Shown here one piece after another: positions 61,587-64,000 of a stretch of 64,000 bases of DNA (positions are counted from its first letter, which is position 1; each line of letters starts with the position of its first letter). The stretch covers positions 147,609 through 211,608 of the forward strand of contig JACTAT010000047.1 of the NCBI GenBank assembly GCA_014526335.1, read 5' to 3'. The stretch comes from Chrysaora quinquecirrha (taxonomy: Eukaryota; Cnidaria; Scyphozoa; Semaeostomeae; Pelagiidae). The position numbers and the translations under genes are program-made. Under the pieces are notes generated by a model. It did no database searches. It was not told the origin of the DNA and was given only the letters and a program-made list of their open reading frames with translations.

Positions 61587-64000
61587 CTCCCCCCTCCTTG
61601 AGCCGCTACGGGTCAAGCATAAGGCGTGACTTCCAACGCGCGTCTTGCGCTGCTGCACGACGGGGTCTTGCGCTGCCCGTGTCCCGGGTAGCATGCTTTT
61701 CTACAGCCTCAGATCCCTCATCTGCATTCTTTCTTTCCTCCCTTTCCTTACTCTCATCATTCACCTGCAATCCACTCTCTAAAGGAAAAAGTTTCTGAAT
61801 AGGTCTATTAATCAATTCTGGCTTACCTTTTGCTGCCTTCCTAACCTTAGCGCCTCGTATCTCTCCATCTTTTCCTCTAATCAGCTCTTCTATCCTTCCA
61901 ATTTTCCAAGTGTTTCTCTTAGCTTTGTTCTCTTCTTGGATGAGCACAATATCTCCCTTCTGGATGTCATTTCCCTTGTTCTTGTTCAAGGTATGAGCTT
62001 CACGTAATCCTGCAAGATACTCATTACGCCACCTGTTCCAAAAGTGGCTTAGCTTCTTTGCTAAGTTTAAGAAACGCTTAGAGATAATACTAATATTACT
62101 TTCTTCGTCGATATCTAAATCTGAGTCAACGTTATCACTTAAGGCTGCTAATCTCCTACCCATAAGCAAATGAGAGGGTGTTAGTACTTGCAAATCAAGC
62201 TCTTCATCATGATACGTTAATGGTCGCGAATTTATTGTATTCTCCACTTCCACAAGCACTGTATTCATCTCATCTTGGTTAAGCCTAGCATTACCTAAGA
62301 CCTTTCTAAGGCACCGCTTTACACTCCCGATCATCCTCTCAAATAGACCACCCCACCAAGGTGCACGGTCTAAGTTGAATTGCCAAGTAATTCTTCTAGC
62401 ACTAAGAAAATCTCCAACCTCAGTAGAACTAAGAAGCTGATGCAATACCTTGGATGTAGACTTAAAAGTCTGGGCATTGTCCGACACGATATGCCTAGGT
62501 GTTCCTCTCCTTGCAGAGAATCGGCGTAGACAATTCATAAATGATGACGTTCTTAGATCTGTTACCAATTCAAGGTGAATAGCTCTTGATACTGAACAGG
62601 TAAAAAGAGTAATATACGATTTAATCATCTCACCCGATGAAGATTTTACGAATAATGGGCCAGCAAAGTCAACTCCGGTGCTAGTGAACGGAGGCATCTC
62701 TGTCACTCTGAATGCTGGCAAGGCTGCTGTAACTGGCGCATTGTACGCCTTTCCATCCAAGAACCTACAACGAAAACATGGTTTCAATACCCTTTTAACG
62801 AATTGCCTACCCTTAGTCACCCAAAATCTGGACCTCAGCTCAGCTAATGTAGCTCTCACTTTCAAGTGATGCACTTTCTGGTGACAATCAAGAACGATAA
62901 GCTGCGTTAACTTATGTTCCTTAGGCAGAATGGTTGGATATTTAGATCCTAATTCTAAGTCTGAATTCTCTAGACGTCCTCGACATACCAACAAACCATC
63001 TCTCTCAACTATGCCTAGCTGAGTTTTCGTTTTTTCGTAATCTGATGTTTGTTTAAGCGTTGTTTGGGCTTCTCTTAGCCACTTCTTTTCTGCTTCTTCG
63101 ATTTCTTTTGCTCTCAATGGGCCTTCTATTCTCTCTTTATCTGCCCTTCTTTGTTTCAGGTTGCACACGAACCTCATTACCCATGCTGTCACTCTATATA
63201 GTCTGCTTAACCTACTATATCTCTCAATTTCTATCACACTTCCTATTTTGTTCTCATTCATGGCGACAACTTGCAACACGCATGCTCTTTTTCTCTCTTC
63301 TCCAATTTCAGTCGAATCTTGCAGAAGCAATTCAGTTGGCCACTCACTCTCCCCTCTTCTCAACCACTCCGGACCTTCCCACCATAACTTGCTGTTTTTA
63401 AGAACTGACGCTGTCACCCCCCTTGAACCTAAGTCTGCTGGGTTGGCAACACCACTCACATGCCCCCAATCTTCCTTCCTTGATACTTTCAGAATCTCCC
63501 CTACACGGAACTGCACCCACTGTTTCCACTCTCCCTGATTGTTGATCCAATAAAGTGCAGTCTTACTGTCAAGCCAATATCTGACTTTCTGAAAGGAGAT
63601 CTGGGAGGATAAGGCTTGTTTCACATTATGCATCAAGGTTGCAAGAATTCTCGAGACATCAGTTCAAGGCGTGGTATGCTTAGATCCTTAAGTGGGGCTA
63701 CCCTAGTTTTGGAGCATAAGAGCTTTGTGTATGTCCCACTAGCTGTCTTGCACACAAGATAGACAACGGCACAGTATGCCTTCTTGCTTGCGTCCCCAAA
63801 CCCATGTAGCTCATAACTTAAGACCTCTCCTTCTTCTCCACCATACACACATCTTGGCACTGTGATCAACTTCACTCTATTTAACTCATTTATCCATTCT
63901 TCCCACCTTGCTATCTTGTTCTCAGGGACTGGGTCATCCCATCCAAGTTTGTCTAGGCATAATTCCTGAAACAAAATCTTAATAAGAACCCCTATTGGGC
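61587..64000 (-). CDS. BEL/Pao LTR retrotransposon pol (RNase H, integrase, C-terminal domain), partial
   Basis: Minus strand, open to the window edge. 63974-63650: ELHGFGDASKKAYCAVVYLV and LSIPRLELMS (Pao RNase H). After a small frame change near 63,650 the ORF 63636-61606 continues with YWLDSKTALYWI, NPADLGSRG, an H2C2-type zinc region (HHLKVRATLAELRSRFW...CFRCR), then the integrase core FTSTGVDFAGPLF (D), RHIVSDNAQTF (D) and WWGGLFERMIGSVKR (E), and a W-rich C-terminal domain (HFWNRWRNEYLAGLREAH). A polypurine tract AAGGAGGGGGGAG (61599-61587) follows the stop. It lies antisense, just past the last TMEM94-like exon found, probably in its next intron. Confidence 0.9.

Overview
This is AT-rich animal DNA, not bacterial. 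Genes are split by GT-AG introns, most of the sequence is transposon-derived, and one host gene (TMEM94-like) is recognisable. The mix of ISL2EU, hAT, Penelope-like, BEL/Pao and integrase/HECT-type elements with many microsatellites suggests a marine invertebrate, most likely a cnidarian. That placement is an inference from family content only.

Layout. 0.2-4.1 kb: decayed ZMYM1-like hAT transposase gene (minus strand) with candidate 5' exons. 4.26-5.37 kb: two tandem arrays (65-bp and ~100-bp units). 5.4-7.5 kb: no recognisable gene. 7,518-11,208: a complete two-gene ISL2EU-type transposon with ~390-400-bp terminal inverted repeats (TIRs), AT target-site duplications, a THAP/DDE transposase and a SWIM+YqaJ nuclease protein. 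12.29-31.64 kb: a ~19-kb unit bounded by ~0.7-kb inverted repeats. It carries a BED/hAT-like gene, a zinc-finger + HECT gene and an integrase-core (DDE) gene, plus nested passengers: a solo LTR, two foldback-like elements, a hAT MITE, and a TA-flanked MITE inside an older repeat. 31.9-33.1 and 35.98-38.0 kb: two arrays of one ~73-bp minisatellite in opposite orientation. 38.0-41.0 kb: Tc1/mariner foldback, Penelope-like fragment and LINE RT fragment in a row. 41.2-44.3 kb: microsatellite-anchored dispersed repeats with tRNA-like sequence. 44.3-51.3 kb: mostly unannotatable, with a 36-bp minisatellite and a MITE. 51.35-60.79 kb: ten exons of a TMEM94-like gene (plus strand; both ends missing), with repeats in its introns. 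61.6-64.0 kb: antisense BEL/Pao retrotransposon running off the end of the window.

The strongest candidate for a little-described system is the 12.29-31.64-kb unit. Its termini and subterminal arrays share a motif, the outermost genes point inward from each terminus, and it combines a DDE integrase with a ubiquitin-ligase-like protein. Several genes are open except for single-base shifts at short homopolymers, so decay and assembly error cannot be separated from sequence alone.
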